DNA of 64,000 nucleotides from Hyperoodon ampullatus (taxonomy: Eukaryota; Chordata; Mammalia; Artiodactyla; Ziphiidae): positions 3,153,454 through 3,217,453 of the forward strand of contig OX457060.1 of NCBI GenBank assembly GCA_949752795.1. The letters run 5' to 3'. The translations under genes and the position numbers were made by a program. Shown here in pieces: positions 1-11,215 of this stretch. The stretch's first letter is position 1. Each line of letters starts with the position of its first letter. Under the pieces are notes generated by a model that searched no databases, was not told the DNA's origin, and saw only the letters and a list, made by a program, of their open reading frames with translations.

Positions 1-430
1 ATATATACCACCTCATAGACATGATGTAGACAACCAGAGTGATCAATGTGTAAAAACACTGTGAACTGGAAAAATCCCATATAATTTCAGAGTGTTATTG
101 ACATCATAGTCACTAATATTATTTTCACAAACTAAGTTAAAAAATGTGGGTATAGCCTTGATAAAATGCACTTCCTGGGAGGATGCTAGTGAGTTTCCAT
201 AAATCACCAAAGAAGGAAGAGTATGATAGATAATTTTATGTGTCAACTTGACTGGCCTAAGGGATGCCCAGATAACTGGTAAAACATTACTTCTGGGTGT
301 GTCTGTGAAAGTGTTTCTGGAAGAGATTAGCATTTGATTCAGTAGACTGAGTAAAGAAGATTTGCCCTCACCAATGTGGGCACCGGGAAGGTACCTGCCT
401 TCATGGATTTCATAATATTCTGAGCCTCCT
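1..430. other. Left edge, gene-free; old dispersed repeat at about 215-390
   Basis: No coding signal is seen. Around 215-390 the text, with phrases like tgtcaacttgactggcc and agtagactgagtaaagaaga, matches a dispersed mammalian repeat I have seen often but cannot assign to a class with certainty; an LTR or DNA-transposon origin is possible. The rest is unrecognised. Confidence 0.45.
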
Positions 431-540
431 CATCATGGTACTTCCATCTCACTAGCTGTGAGCTCTTTGAGGGCAAAATTAGGTCCTGTTGCATCCCCAA
501 CATGTAACAGAGGGCCTGGCAAAAACTACTGACTGCTTTA
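430..540 (+). repeat. L2-like 3' end fragment
   Basis: The order 'gagctctttgagggcaaaa', then 'catccccaac', then 'gggcctggca' follows the usual L2 LINE 3' end (gagctccttgagggcaggg ... agtgcctggcac). It is short and strongly diverged, so this is a family-level call made from memory of the consensus. Confidence 0.5.
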
Positions 541-2340
541 TGGAGAACACCTCAAGTCCAATCTATCTGCCTTAATACATTCGCAAGCCAGACTTGGAAT
601 AAGGCCCTTTAAGCCAAGGCTATTCCTCCTGAGATCTAGGACCCCCACTGTCCTCATAATTCCTGTAAATCCAAAGACAAACTCATGGAGTACATCAGTA
701 GGAAGGTGAGAAGACCAGAAGCCCTCTTCTCTGGTTAGTCCAGGAGCCTAAAGCTCAGTTGCAGAATTCTGAAGTTCTAAATAGAGAATGGATAGGAAAG
801 TGAGGCAACCTGTGTGAAGAGGGGCCGGGCCACTTATCATGGAGCTACCTTTGCATAGCTGGCATTCAGTTTCTAATGGAATCACATGTTTCAGATCAAT
901 TTATGTAAACAAAATCTTATTTTAAAATTGCTTTTGTTAATACTTAATATAAGATCAGTAGTGCCTCTCAAAGAATATATATGTATACATAAATGATGCC
1001 TACTGAGGGATGGAAGAGGTCTGGGAAGCCCCTGGGGACAAAGGGAAGGCTATGCCCCTGTGTCCCCACTACAGAACTGCCACTTCTGAGGACACCCAAC
1101 CTGTTCTCAAGTCCTTCTCTCCCACTTGCTGCCTTTTACTTGAGTCACAAAGAATTTTCCAGCTCCACCGTGGAAGCCCATGGCTTTCACTAAGACCTCA
1201 CAGCAAGGTCCAAACAAAGGAAAACTGAAGCAGAAAGAAAACATCACATTCGAACGTGGATCTTTCTGTGAGCCCTACTGTCTGCAGCACCAGTTCAGGA
1301 AGCTGCTATGGATTGATTTTTCCATGGGAAAGAGAACTAAGGAAATAAAAACCTTGTGGTGGAGGCAGGCCAGACGGAGGTTCATATCTCATCTCTCTGT
1401 GTTATCTTTTTCCACAGTTCAAAAACCAATTAGTGATGAATTTCTCTGGAAACTTCTTAAACAATGTTATTTCATTAAAGATCGGTGCCAGTGCCATCAG
1501 ATTTGCTTTCCAGGTGTGAATTAGAAAATTAGCCTCGTCCTTTTAATAATTTCCTCCTTGGTAACATTGCATCAGTCTACACAGTGTCTAGTACCAGCAG
1601 AGCTGGAGCCAGTGGGAAGCATATAATGCCTTTTTCCCTTCCAGTAATAGAAATAAAAGTAGGCAGGATGGAATATGTGGGCACTTCCTAGGACAGGAGC
1701 AGGAAATAAAATAGGGGAAGGCCCTAGAGAGACCAGGAGGAAGAGCCTCAGAAGACAGAACTTCATGGCTCCTGGGAATAACCTGCCAGCACGTAGCAAA
1801 GGAAAGGAGAGGAAGGTCATTAGGGAGATGGCAGTACTTGCAGAGGCCAAAAGACGGGCTTGGGGACAGCCCGATGCCCCAGTCAAGTGCTGCCTCAGCG
1901 AGGCCAGTTGGGGCACTTTCTCACGCTGTGTAGCTCCTGACCCCAGACCTCTCCATCTTGATGGGCAGCGTGTGCCGCAGGTGATAGGCTGGAGAGGCGT
2001 GTGCTGCTCTGCCAGTGGGGAGAGCAGTGAATGTGGCAGGCATAGCACCTGGCCAGACACAGCAGCAGGCAACTGCCTATGCCCTGCTTCCCTCAAGAGA
2101 GGGAGATGAACCCTCATTAATTCAGACTCATTTGCTAGGAGGCCAACCCAACAGACAGTACTAAGATGCTCTTAAAGGATTCCATTTTATAGCTTTCACT
2201 TACACATAGTAAAAGGAACTGAGTTTGCCTTGGATGAATAGATAAAAATGATTCATAGTTAGCTCATTAAGGCACAATTTAAAGACAAATTAACTAACAT
2301 TTTATCAATTGAACACAGCTACTTTAAAACTACACAGTGC
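541..2340. other. Gene-free stretch, nothing recognised
   Basis: The stretch holds open frames of up to 181 codons on the minus strand (1572-2117) and 144 codons on the plus strand (1675-2109). They overlap each other, have no recognisable domain and sit in GC-richer DNA where chance frames are long. Two other short plus-strand frames near 1.0-1.5 kb are equally unconvincing. No repeat family was identified. Confidence 0.5.
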
Positions 2341-2344
2341 CAGG

Positions 2345-2640
2345 TGGAGAAAACAACCAAGTCGCCATCCCTGTCCTCAAGGATTGTGCCATCTGGATAC
2401 AAGGTCCCTACCCGGGACAGTAAGTAAATTATGGCAACAGAGCAAAATGTGTCTTATTAGAGGTCAGTGATGGATCACAGAGAGGGACACCTTACCCAGA
2501 GGTAGCAAGCTGGGCAGCCAGGGAAGACTTTTTGGAAATGCTCCTGGAATGGCGTCTTGAAGAACAGTTAGAAATCAGCCAGGAAACAGGGACGTAAGAG
2601 GAGGGGGGAAGGGAGACGGGACAGGATGGGCCCACATAGT
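2345..2640 (+). repeat. Ancient dispersed repeat, L1M 3'-region-like
   Basis: Phrases such as 'ggacaccttacccagag', 'cagccagggaagactttttgga' shortened and reordered only by divergence, and 'cttgaagaacagttag' follow a very common old mammalian repeat, probably the 3' region of an old L1. Family assignment is from memory and not exact. Confidence 0.4.
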
Positions 2641-4340
2641 AGTCTGTAGTTTGCAAACCTTATAGTTTACCTGTATTTCTCATTTTGACTTCAGAGCAGC
2701 CCATTATAGATGAAGACAGAGCTCAAATGTCTCCCCCAACCCAGCTGACAAAAAGAGGAAGCAAGGAATGGAATCAAGTCCCCTGCACCCCAGACTATGC
2801 ACCTGTCAGGAATCTGATGATAACCACAGACCCTCTTCTCCAAAAAAAAAAAAAAAAAAAAAAAAATGTACATATGCTCACACTCACAAAAAGAAAATTC
2901 ACGTGCAATTGGATGGCACTCAGAAACCCTCTAAAGCTGGGATCAGCCCAAGGATCCCAGTTAAAACCTTCTTCTCTGAACAGAGCTAGTCTGTGCTTAC
3001 ACTGTAATCACCCTACCTTGTTTGTAGGTCAGTTCAGACTTCTGAGCCACCCTGATGATGCTACTTTCAAGCAGGTAAAGGGCTAGTGCTCTTGTAAAGC
3101 TGTTTACACTAGTGCTTGTGAGCCTGGTGTCCGCGGATCAAGCTGAGGAAACCTTCAACCCTACAACATCTGAACGATCTCAGATTCAACAAGACTTGGA
3201 TGGAGGGGGTCTTATCTTATGCTGACTGTGTCTGCCCAAAATGGATTCTCTCTACAGGAGCCCTGGGGATCCAGAGTTCCAGGCTCACAGTTTCAGAGGA
3301 GGGTCTGGGTAAGAAGAAATAAGCAATCAGGGTTGACAGGGCTGGAACTCTGTGAGAGAGGCAGGTGGGCATCTGAGGAAAGAAGCCCCTTAGTTCCTTC
3401 TCCCCACTTCTAGGTCTTATAATATTGTGGTCAGTTCCCAGGCTGATCGCCCAAGCTCTGAGACCCTGCAGGGAAAATTCTCTTAGCAGCAAAAGAGAAT
3501 TTTGAGTGTAACCTGAAAATGTTGAGTGTAACAGTCTCTCCTCCTCACCCCTGATGACCAGCAGCAAATCCTCCTCCTCACCCTAACGGCAGGGTCAGGG
3601 CAGGGGCACATCTTCCTGCCCACCCCATTTGCAAAGGGTGGCTTGGTACCTGGTCCACATCAGGTACTTACTAAATATATACTGAAGTGATGTGTAAATG
3701 ATGTTCCATATCTCCCCGTCATTGAGTCAAGATCATCTCTGGAAGTGACAAAGAAGAAAAGGAATTGAAAAAAACCTCTCCTCCCCTTGCCGCTTACATG
3801 TCAACACAGCACATCTTCAAAGGCTCCTCTCCCTTACCTGGGAGTCCACAGACACAACACTCTAGTGGGCTTGCTCATGCACCTGCTGACTTGCCGCAGG
3901 ACAGCCCTCTGCCCACAGCTAGCGAGGTCCCTGTGGGTCATGTCCAGGCTCCCAGGAGACCAAATGGCCATCCTTTGCAGCTTCTGGTGAACCAGCAGCC
4001 AACAGGCCCCGCCCATAGCCTTTCTCCCCTCGAGTAAGGGCATAAACTGGGAAACTGAAGAATTTAAATGATCCCACAAGAAGAAAATCAACATCTCTTA
4101 GAGACCAAATTCTAGGACCAGAGTAGAAACTGAACATTCTGGATGCGATAATTGGTCTCATTTATCTAAATTTAGAAGGTCTAGAAAGGGAAAGAGTAAC
4201 TATTAAGACATGTTATTTAGAAGATAAGCCTTTAATCAGAGATGAGTCAAACCTAAGCTCAAAGCAAAATCCTGCTCAAATCAGGGGTTTGAAATATAAG
4301 TTCTTTCGGGGATAAAAGTCAGATCTTATTTAACTTGAAA
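2640..4340. other. Gene-free stretch with minor repeats
   Basis: Apart from the A-run there is a weak MIR-like segment near 2690-2830 and a small direct duplication, 'ttgagtgtaac', near 3501-3530. Open frames here, including 116 codons on the minus strand at 3217-3567, have no domain I recognise. Confidence 0.4.
2842..2866 (+). repeat. Poly(A) tract of about 25 bases
   Basis: An uninterrupted run of A follows 'cttctcc'. No SINE or LINE body is recognisable immediately upstream, so it may be a simple expansion or the tail of an element too old to see. Confidence 0.9.
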
Positions 4341-4347
4341 ACGAATG

Positions 4348-4638
4348 AGAACTTTCACAGAGAGCTTCCCCGGTGGCACAGTGCTTGGTAGTCTGCCTGC
4401 CAGTGCAAGGGACACGGGTTCGAGCCATGTTCCAGGAAGATCCCACATGCCGCGGAGCAACTAAGCCTGTGTACCACAACTACTGAGCCTGCGCACCTAG
4501 AGCCTGTGCTCCACAACAAGAGAAGCCACCACAGTGAGAAGCCCACGCACCACAATGAAGACCCAACGCAGCCAAATAAATACATATATACATACATACA
4601 TACATAAGAATTTCACACAAAAAAAGAACTTTCACAGA
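4348..4638 (+). mobile_element. CHR-type SINE, intermediate (single-deletion) form, with target duplication
   Basis: The body (about 4362-4624) opens with the tRNA-derived head 'gagcttccccggtggcaca' and keeps the Pol III B-box-like 'gggttcgag'. It runs to 'gaagacccaacgcagcc' and an A/T-rich ataaata / (cata)n tail. It is bounded by a perfect 14-base direct repeat, agaactttcacaga, at 4348-4361 and 4625-4638, the mark of L1-driven insertion. Compared with the longest copies it lacks one internal block of about 60 bases but keeps the 3' portion that the short copies have lost, so it is an intermediate type. Confidence 0.93.
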
Positions 4639-4639
4639 A

Positions 4640-6925
4640 AGAATAAACTCCACCAACAAAAATAGGCCATCTGATAACTGTGATAACCAGCAAAAATCAT
4701 TAGCTGCAAATCAGAAGTATTTTGAACAAAAATGATGCCTGTGGGCTGAGAGACTGGCTGAGCACTGAAAGTTCACAGTGCTTTGAAATCAGTCTAGATC
4801 AGGGGGATTAGGTGCCCAGTACCTTGCACTCTGATATCAGCCTCACTCAGCTCTCCCCGGATAACATTAGTCATGCCACCCACCCTCCCCAGCGTGCCTT
4901 CCTCTTACCTGCCTCGGTCTCCTCAACAGCAAAATGAGGTTGATGACGCCTCATTTCTCCTCATCTTCAATTCAGTTTAGTTTAACAGATTTCCTGAATG
5001 CCTGCTCTGTGCCTGGGACTGTACTAGGTGGTATAGATACGAAACCCTGTAAGACATTGTTCCTGTCACGCTGGAATCCCACCAGGAATATGTAAGAGGG
5101 AGGCTAGGGAGATGTCCAGGGTGCTGAAGTAAGGCACCCCGCCTGAGCCTTGGAGGAAGCAACACCTAAGACAAGTCTAAGGCCTAAACAAAAGTTGGAA
5201 GGTGAAGACAAGGGAGGAGGACATCCCACTCAGAAGGAACATCAGGAGGACAGAGAGGTAAGACATAATCTAGTGCAAGAAAGTAGCATAGGTCACTTGA
5301 TCCTCTTAGAACCCAAGGGCAGAGCAGAGCGGGGCAGGCCATAAGGCTCGACAGCTAGGAAGGCAGCAGACCAGGAGGCTGTGAGAGGTGGGCTCAGCAT
5401 TTGTACTTGATCCTGTGGATAGAGGAGCACCATCTTAGAGTTTCCAATATGAAAGTGACTTAGTCATTTTGGCATGTTGGAACAATCATTTCTCCACCAA
5501 AGAATGTTATGAAGATAAAATGAAATAAATAGAGGAAATAGAGATTAATCTAAGAATAATAAACAGCCATCATGAAATTTACTGCACAAGTGACCTCACT
5601 TAAGGACAATGATCCCTGGTAATAGTGGCCCAAAGAATAACTGTGGACTGGGGAAGAAGCTGAGGTCCTCCTAGCACTTCTAACCTCAGCTCAATGGCCA
5701 CTGCAGATCCACTGCAGACTCATGCCTGGATATCCTTTGCTGGGTCTGGATCCTGTAGTCTCTCGCATGTATCTTCATTCCTAGTTGACCACTTGGTAAT
5801 CTGTTCCTGGTGCTGTCCATAGGGCAAATTCAGTGTCCTTCACCAATTCTTAGCCTATCTTCATAAAATTCAGAAAGATAACACTCCTTGAGTCCTGTCA
5901 AAGACACCCGAACTGGGAGGGTCCCAGGAGCTATAAGAGTCAAAATTCTGGCCCAGCAGGGACACATCTTCAGATGCACACACAATAGGTCTCAAATAGA
6001 ACCTGGTTAACCACTTGTTATAATGAAACTCTAAGTTCTGTGGTAGTCATTATTTCTACCCATGAAGCTTCTAGAAACTCTACATCTTACCAGATGTGAC
6101 ATTCAGAGCTGAAAAGTAGATCAGTCATTAAAAAAACAAAAAAAAGCTCTGAATGCTACAAAATCTCAGTGTCTTTATTTATTCCTCTTTATTTTTCTTC
6201 ATAACACTCATCAAAATCTGATACATCTGCATCATCTGTATATTTGCTCATTGTCCATCTCATATCTGCACATTTGCTCATTGTCCATCTTTCAAACTGT
6301 GTAGAGAGAAAAATATTCTTTCTGTTCATTTCAATAGTCTCAGAGCCTAGAACAGTGTCTGGTCAAAGTAAAGTCTCAATAAATATATTTGGAAGAAATG
6401 AATGAATGATAATAGTATCTTCCATTAGCAGCCTTGATTTTTTTTCTACCTGTTCACTACTTCACAGAATGAAGCAATGGTGCAGATTAGGGGAAAACAT
6501 GAATGACTGATAGATTTATATGTTGTATTCATTTCACCAACAACAATAACAAAAAACTTCTTCAGAACCCATGATATACCAGGCATTTAAAATATCTTCA
6601 AAATGTGTGCACAGGTTAAAAAAAATACTCAGATAGTTTCAAACAAGAGGAAGGAATATTTGGGGAATCCATAGCCTTCCAAATAGAAGGTTCAGATCTC
6701 ATGCATTCTGGAATGTGAAGGGATTTCACCAAAATTACTTACTCAACCACAATAGCAGATGTGAGAAAGATGAAAGCTATCGATTGCCATACATAGCTCT
6801 CCAAATTCTTTCTTTCATAACATCCATCATTTCAAAATAAGCGAAAAATTAGGAGAAAGTCCCTAGTCAGTACAGAGGATACAGTGACTTTTAAAGAACT
6901 AAAATGCCAGGCAGAATTGAGAGCT
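4640..6925. other. Gene-free stretch with old repeat fragments
   Basis: Around 4965-5420 there is text like 'tgaatgcctgctctgtgcctggg' broken by divergence, then a lineage-wide old L1-like 3' segment. At 6330-6410 the words 'cctagaacagtgtctgg' and 'ctcaataaata' followed by 'gaatgaatga' mark an L2-type 3' end. A short tandem duplication lies at 6243-6290. No gene is supported. Confidence 0.45.
6243..6290 (+). repeat. Two-copy tandem duplication, period 30
   Basis: The 18-base word tttgctcattgtccatct occurs at 6243-6260 and again, identically, at 6273-6290, with related 'catatctgca' and 'catctgta' text before each copy. It is a local slippage or duplication product. Confidence 0.85.
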
Positions 6926-7300
6926 TTCAACCTGAATACCAAATAGAAACGTACTGGGACACTATTGATGAAATGCATGCAACTATAAGAAAAGCATTTG
7001 ATATAGTGGTATAAAGTGTTACACTCAAAATTAATTCAAATTGGCTTAGTAAGGAGTGCTGCCACATAAATTTAAAACCGGCTCCAAGTCTGCAAAAAAG
7101 GGTGATGGCAAATGGAAACGTATGGAGTTGGGGGGGGGATGGGTAGGGTACACAGGGGGTCACCTTTATTAATGATCTAAAAGAAGTAGTGTAAACAGCA
7201 CGTTAATGAAACTTGCAAATGATGCTAATTTGGGAGGTGTTGCTCCCATCACTGTGGACAGAGAGGGAATGTAAATGAACCTTAAGTGGTAATAAATATG
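6925..7300 (+). mobile_element. CR1/L3-type LINE fossil, reverse transcriptase domain
   Basis: Conceptual translation keeps two reverse transcriptase landmarks of the CR1/L3 clade. Near 6985-7005 the frame gives IRKAFDIVV, matching the motif A context (…DFSKAFDTV…). At about 7212-7232 a frame gives LANDANLGG where CR1 elements have FADDTKLGG, so the catalytic Asp-Asp pair has decayed to Asn-Asp. Just before it, 'tttattaatgatctaaaaga' decodes to the conserved FINDL(K/E)E context. Stops and frameshifts separate the landmarks and it cannot be functional. The family call is inferred from motif order and spacing. Confidence 0.7.
7130..7139 (+). repeat. Run of ten G
   Basis: A G-homopolymer sits in 'ggagttgggggggggatggg' with further G-triplets close by. 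It is a local guanine-rich patch inside or beside the CR1 fossil, with no regulatory meaning demonstrated. Confidence 0.85.
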
Positions 7301-9765
7301 AAGAGGAAACAACACAATGAGATTCAAGTGAGAAAATGCAACGCATGCCCAGTTCAGTGACTCACCCACTCCCACCCCAGAACTCTTTGCCCCTTGCATT
7401 TGTGGATGCAGCTGTGGAGGAAAAGAATATAACCCTAATGCAGAAAGGTTTAATCTAACAAAGTAGTCCTCACTTGTGCAATTTTCTTTCACTGGTCCTT
7501 TAAAATTCCACAAAAGGCTTCCCTGGGATTCAGAGCAGGAGTGGTGCTTGCCTTTGGACGATGGGGTCCCGTAAATTACAGTGCAGGAGAGGCTGTTAAG
7601 AGAAAACAACCAAATAATGAGGGGAGCGGGGAGATTGATTTATGAGAAACGACCCAAAGGGGTAGACTTTTGTTAATTGATGGCTAAGTGGTAACACGAT
7701 AATGACCCACTGAGATCTCTCCATGACAAATAACCAAGGGAAGGAAATGTTTAGTACCAGAGGAGAAACTTCATTCTGCCTAGCAGACAGTGCTTCTCCC
7801 TTGGAGCTACCCCTCCACTGAATTTCACTGGTGCAGTTCTGATGGGCTTCCCCTCTGAGCAGCATCTGGGCACTCCTCACCCCGCCCCACCCCCACTAGC
7901 GCCACAGCACTGGTCACGCCCTCCTCACTTCTGCCCCTGACCTAATCAATAGCATAAGTGCAGGGGCCAGAGGAGCACACACTGGAGTGGACACCGACCC
8001 CCACAGAAGAGCAGGTGGGGGAGATGAGGTCTAGAGATGCACTGCTCTTCTCAAACAAGTCTTTTCCCACTGCAAGAAAATGAATGCGGTGGCTCAATGC
8101 AAACAGATATGATTGTATGCAAATTGGAGTGTTGATACTATGTTTATTTCCCCAGCAGGTTCAGCCACCCAGATTTATGACTTCCAGCCAAAGCTCTGCC
8201 TGGGGCTGCGCCAGTGGCAGCTTGTGGGTGGAAACCGTAACAGAGAATGTCTCAAGCTTCAGTTCAACCCAGAATCCTAGGATGTCAAGGTGGAAGGAAG
8301 CTTCGAGCCTGTCCATCCCACTTCCTTACTTTACACATGAGGACATAACTTAATAAAAATCTGTGAACATGTTTGCTTAAGAGAAGCTGCCCAAGGTCAC
8401 ATCACATTGTTTTAGTGGTAACAGTGATAGCTTAACAAATGTCTCAGTTCACACCTTGGAGATGAGAAACTGAGGCCAGACTGACCCAACTCTTGTTCGG
8501 GTCACAGAGCCAGGTCCTCTGCCTTGGGTTTGGTCCCCACCTGGTTCTCTCAGCCTACCCAGGCCCCGCCCTATCAGGTCAGAAAGGACCCAGGCACCTG
8601 GGCTGTTGACAAGGCTTAGGTGACCAAGCCCTTCAGGCTTTCTCACTATTCAGGGTCTCACGGATCTCTTTGGTGTCTGAATTCAAACAGGAACCTGAGA
8701 CTCTGTAGGACTAGGACCCCCACTGCCATTCTAAACTTTCAAATTTGTACCGGCCTTATGCTTTCAGACAGCAGCCTTGTGAGTCGATGCTGAATCTCAT
8801 GGCTCTTTAAAAATCTGTCCCAGGATTTGCACTGGATCTGTAAGAAACTGAGAGAAGCAGCCTGCGTTCTGGACGGGGCATCTCCTAAGGCCAGGGCCTC
8901 ACATCACTTTGGGCTGGGTCTGCTCTTCCCCTCCAGGATCCGCCGGGAAGTTGGAGGCAAACCAGAGAGAAGGTTTTACAGTTCGAGAATTCTCAATTCC
9001 AGAAGAGCTATCCTCTTTGGTGAGCTCTGGGGCTCCAGAAAATCCACTGCAGATGCTACCAATGGTCCCACAGCACCAGCTGGGCAGCAGAATCAATTGT
9101 GTTCAGAAATATCAGCCCTTCGAAGCACACTGATCCCATAGGGATGTCTCAGCCAGGTCAGAATGCAGTGGTAGAAGATCTGGAGTAGCATGCACCAGCC
9201 TTCCCTGGAGTATGAAGGGAAAGCGACCTTGAACCCTGAGTGCTCCATGAAATGAGTCACAGGTTAACAGCATCTTCAGCCCTGGAAGTGAGAATGGGTT
9301 CAAAACAGCTGTCTGACTGCAGAGCCCCCAGCCTCATCTGCCTCACCTCCCCCTGGTTAGGCCCCTGCAAGATCCCTGACATGAGGCTGCCATTTCATTA
9401 GAATCCACCTGTCAAGTTCCAGGGCCCTTCTTGCAATGTGCCCATGGTCACCTCTCTAGCAGGAGCTGCAAGACCCAGCCAATTCCTGGCAGTAGTCTCA
9501 GACCTTGGCTCAGGGACCGGCACCTACTGGAACCTAAATAAATGCCTAGTGAGTGAATGGGTAGTTGAAATAGCCATTTGGCCACCATCTCTTATCCATA
9601 CACCCTTATCTGCTTGCCCCTGGTAGGGATGCTCCTGAGGTCAGATGCAGCAACGGTCAGAGGTGCTCACACCACAATGAATCCAACAAGGCCTTCATGA
9701 CTGAGGAACACGGGCTGGGGGCCAGGGGGCAGTCAGAGGACTTGAGTTCTAAGCCTGATGCTGCC
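7300..9765. other. Gene-free stretch; possible CR1 continuation, old SINE-like text
   Basis: Text to about 7560 may continue the CR1/L3 fossil, but I cannot place it securely. Around 8265-8400, phrases such as 'cacatgaggacataact' and 'ctgcccaaggtcacatcac' resemble old MIR-related repeats. The remainder, including several 60-146 codon frames, is unrecognised. Confidence 0.4.
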
Positions 9766-9850
9766 TCTTATTCCCTGTTTCTGAGCCTAGGCAAGTCACT
9801 GCCCCTCTCTGAGCCTCAGGCTTCCCACCTATAAATTGGAATGAGATACT
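9765..9850 (+). repeat. MIR SINE fragment
   Basis: The core 'gcctaggcaagtcactg' followed by 'cctctctgagcctcagg' and 'cccacctataaattgga' matches the MIR family central region. The ends are eroded. Confidence 0.85.
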
Positions 9851-10850
9851 ATTTCTATAATTCCTGATATATTACAGGTGCCCCATTCATGTCTGGTCCT
9901 TTCTCAGACCTCCCCATTTTGGAGACTGAACACATTTTTCTGTGCCCCATCTCAGGGCTCATCACTGGTTATGGGTTGACAAGTAGAAATTGGCCATAGA
10001 AGCTGAGCTGAGACCTTCCGGAGAATATAGGGATTGAGGAGGTTGGTGGGACTCCCAATATGGCAGCTACAAGTTGAATTTCTCATGTCTTCCTGGGCTG
10101 AATGCTCAGAACAACTCTCAGGTGGCCTCATTTCCATCCCCTCTAGGCACCTGGACTCTGGAGAGGAAAGGACCTTGAATTATATCACAGCGTCACTAGC
10201 ACTTGTCTCATAGAATCATAGTGAAGTTTAAATGAGATACTGTGTGCAAAGCATCGCACCCATTGTGAATGATCAATAAACATTAGCTCGGATCATTTCC
10301 TTTCCAACTTCATTTCCCTGACACACTTTCTCCAATTCCCTCCTCTGTTCATTCCAGCACTCTTGGTCTTCTATTCTTGTGTGTCATACTACTGTTGTGA
10401 CAGCACCAGTTTCCCCTTTGGGGCCCTTAGACTTAAGGTCAAGGGCAGCTCCTGGTTCTTCTCTGAGTCTCAGGCCCAATACAGTGCTCAGCACTTGAAG
10501 GAGATGCTTTTTCTTGAGCGTGTCCTGCTTCCCTAGTCATCACATCAGAGGAAGGTGAAGGTTTCAGAAGAGGAAGGAGAACTGGCATTTTGGTTGTTCA
10601 TCCATAGGCAAGACCTGTACTTACTTAATGCTTTCACACACTTTATCTTGCTCCATGCCAGGGTGAAGGGACGTGACCAATGGCTTCATTACAGCCCCAC
10701 ACCTAGAGAAGCTTAAAACCTGCAGCACGATCAAAGAAGATGCACAGACAGCAAATACCCTTCTGGCAGGTATAAATCTAGTCCACAAATTTGGGGGTAT
10801 TGGAAATCATACTCTATTTTCTGCAGTGTGACTTAATTTCTAACTTTTCC
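9851..10850. other. Gene-free stretch with a MIR 3' fragment
   Basis: At about 10200-10300 'gtttaaatgagatactgtg', 'gcaaagcatcgcaccc' and 'gatcaataaacattagct' match the MIR 3' part. Text near 10440-10500 weakly resembles an L2 end. Nothing else is recognised. Confidence 0.5.
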
Positions 10851-10854
10851 AGGT

Positions 10855-11215
10855 TGGGTTTTGCTGCAATGAACAAGTGAAGCCTGAAATCTCAGTGACT
10901 CAACCCACCATTGACTTATTTCTCCTTTATGTTACAGGACCAGCACAGGTCAGCTGGAGAGTGTGCTTTCCACAGTCACTCGGGGACCCAGGCTGTGGAA
11001 AGCTATGTCACGTGACCTTGTCATCTCAACACGTGATGGGAGAAGTAAGAAGCCAGAAGGTGTAACATAGGGGCTTTCTGCAGCCTTTGCACAGAAGTGA
11101 TTCACTCCACTTCCACCCACAACTCTTTGATCAGAACTAATCATTTGTCCAGCCTTAAACACAAGTGTGGAAGGAAGTGTGGTCTTCCTATGTGCTTGGG
11201 AGGGAATGAGAGAGG
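10855..11215 (+). repeat. Ancient interspersed repeat, family shared with 52620-53045
   Basis: This segment and the one at 52620 share the same word order: 'tgctgcaa' with an 'acaa' run, 'gacttatt', a 'gggacccaggctg' block, and later a 'cacttccaccca' or 'cattccgttggc' block followed by 'gaact'. That makes them two copies of one old dispersed family in the same orientation. I cannot name it with confidence. Confidence 0.55.

Noticed and set aside
1572..2117. 181-codon minus frame and overlapping 144-codon plus frame
   Set aside because: Two long frames on opposite strands over the same GC-richer DNA, no domain, no splice or promoter context.
4362..4624. tRNA gene suggested by tRNA-like A and B box words in CHR SINE heads
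   Set aside because: The words belong to the SINE head; there is no tRNA acceptor stem or anticodon arm, and elsewhere the B box is altered to ggttcgtgccc.
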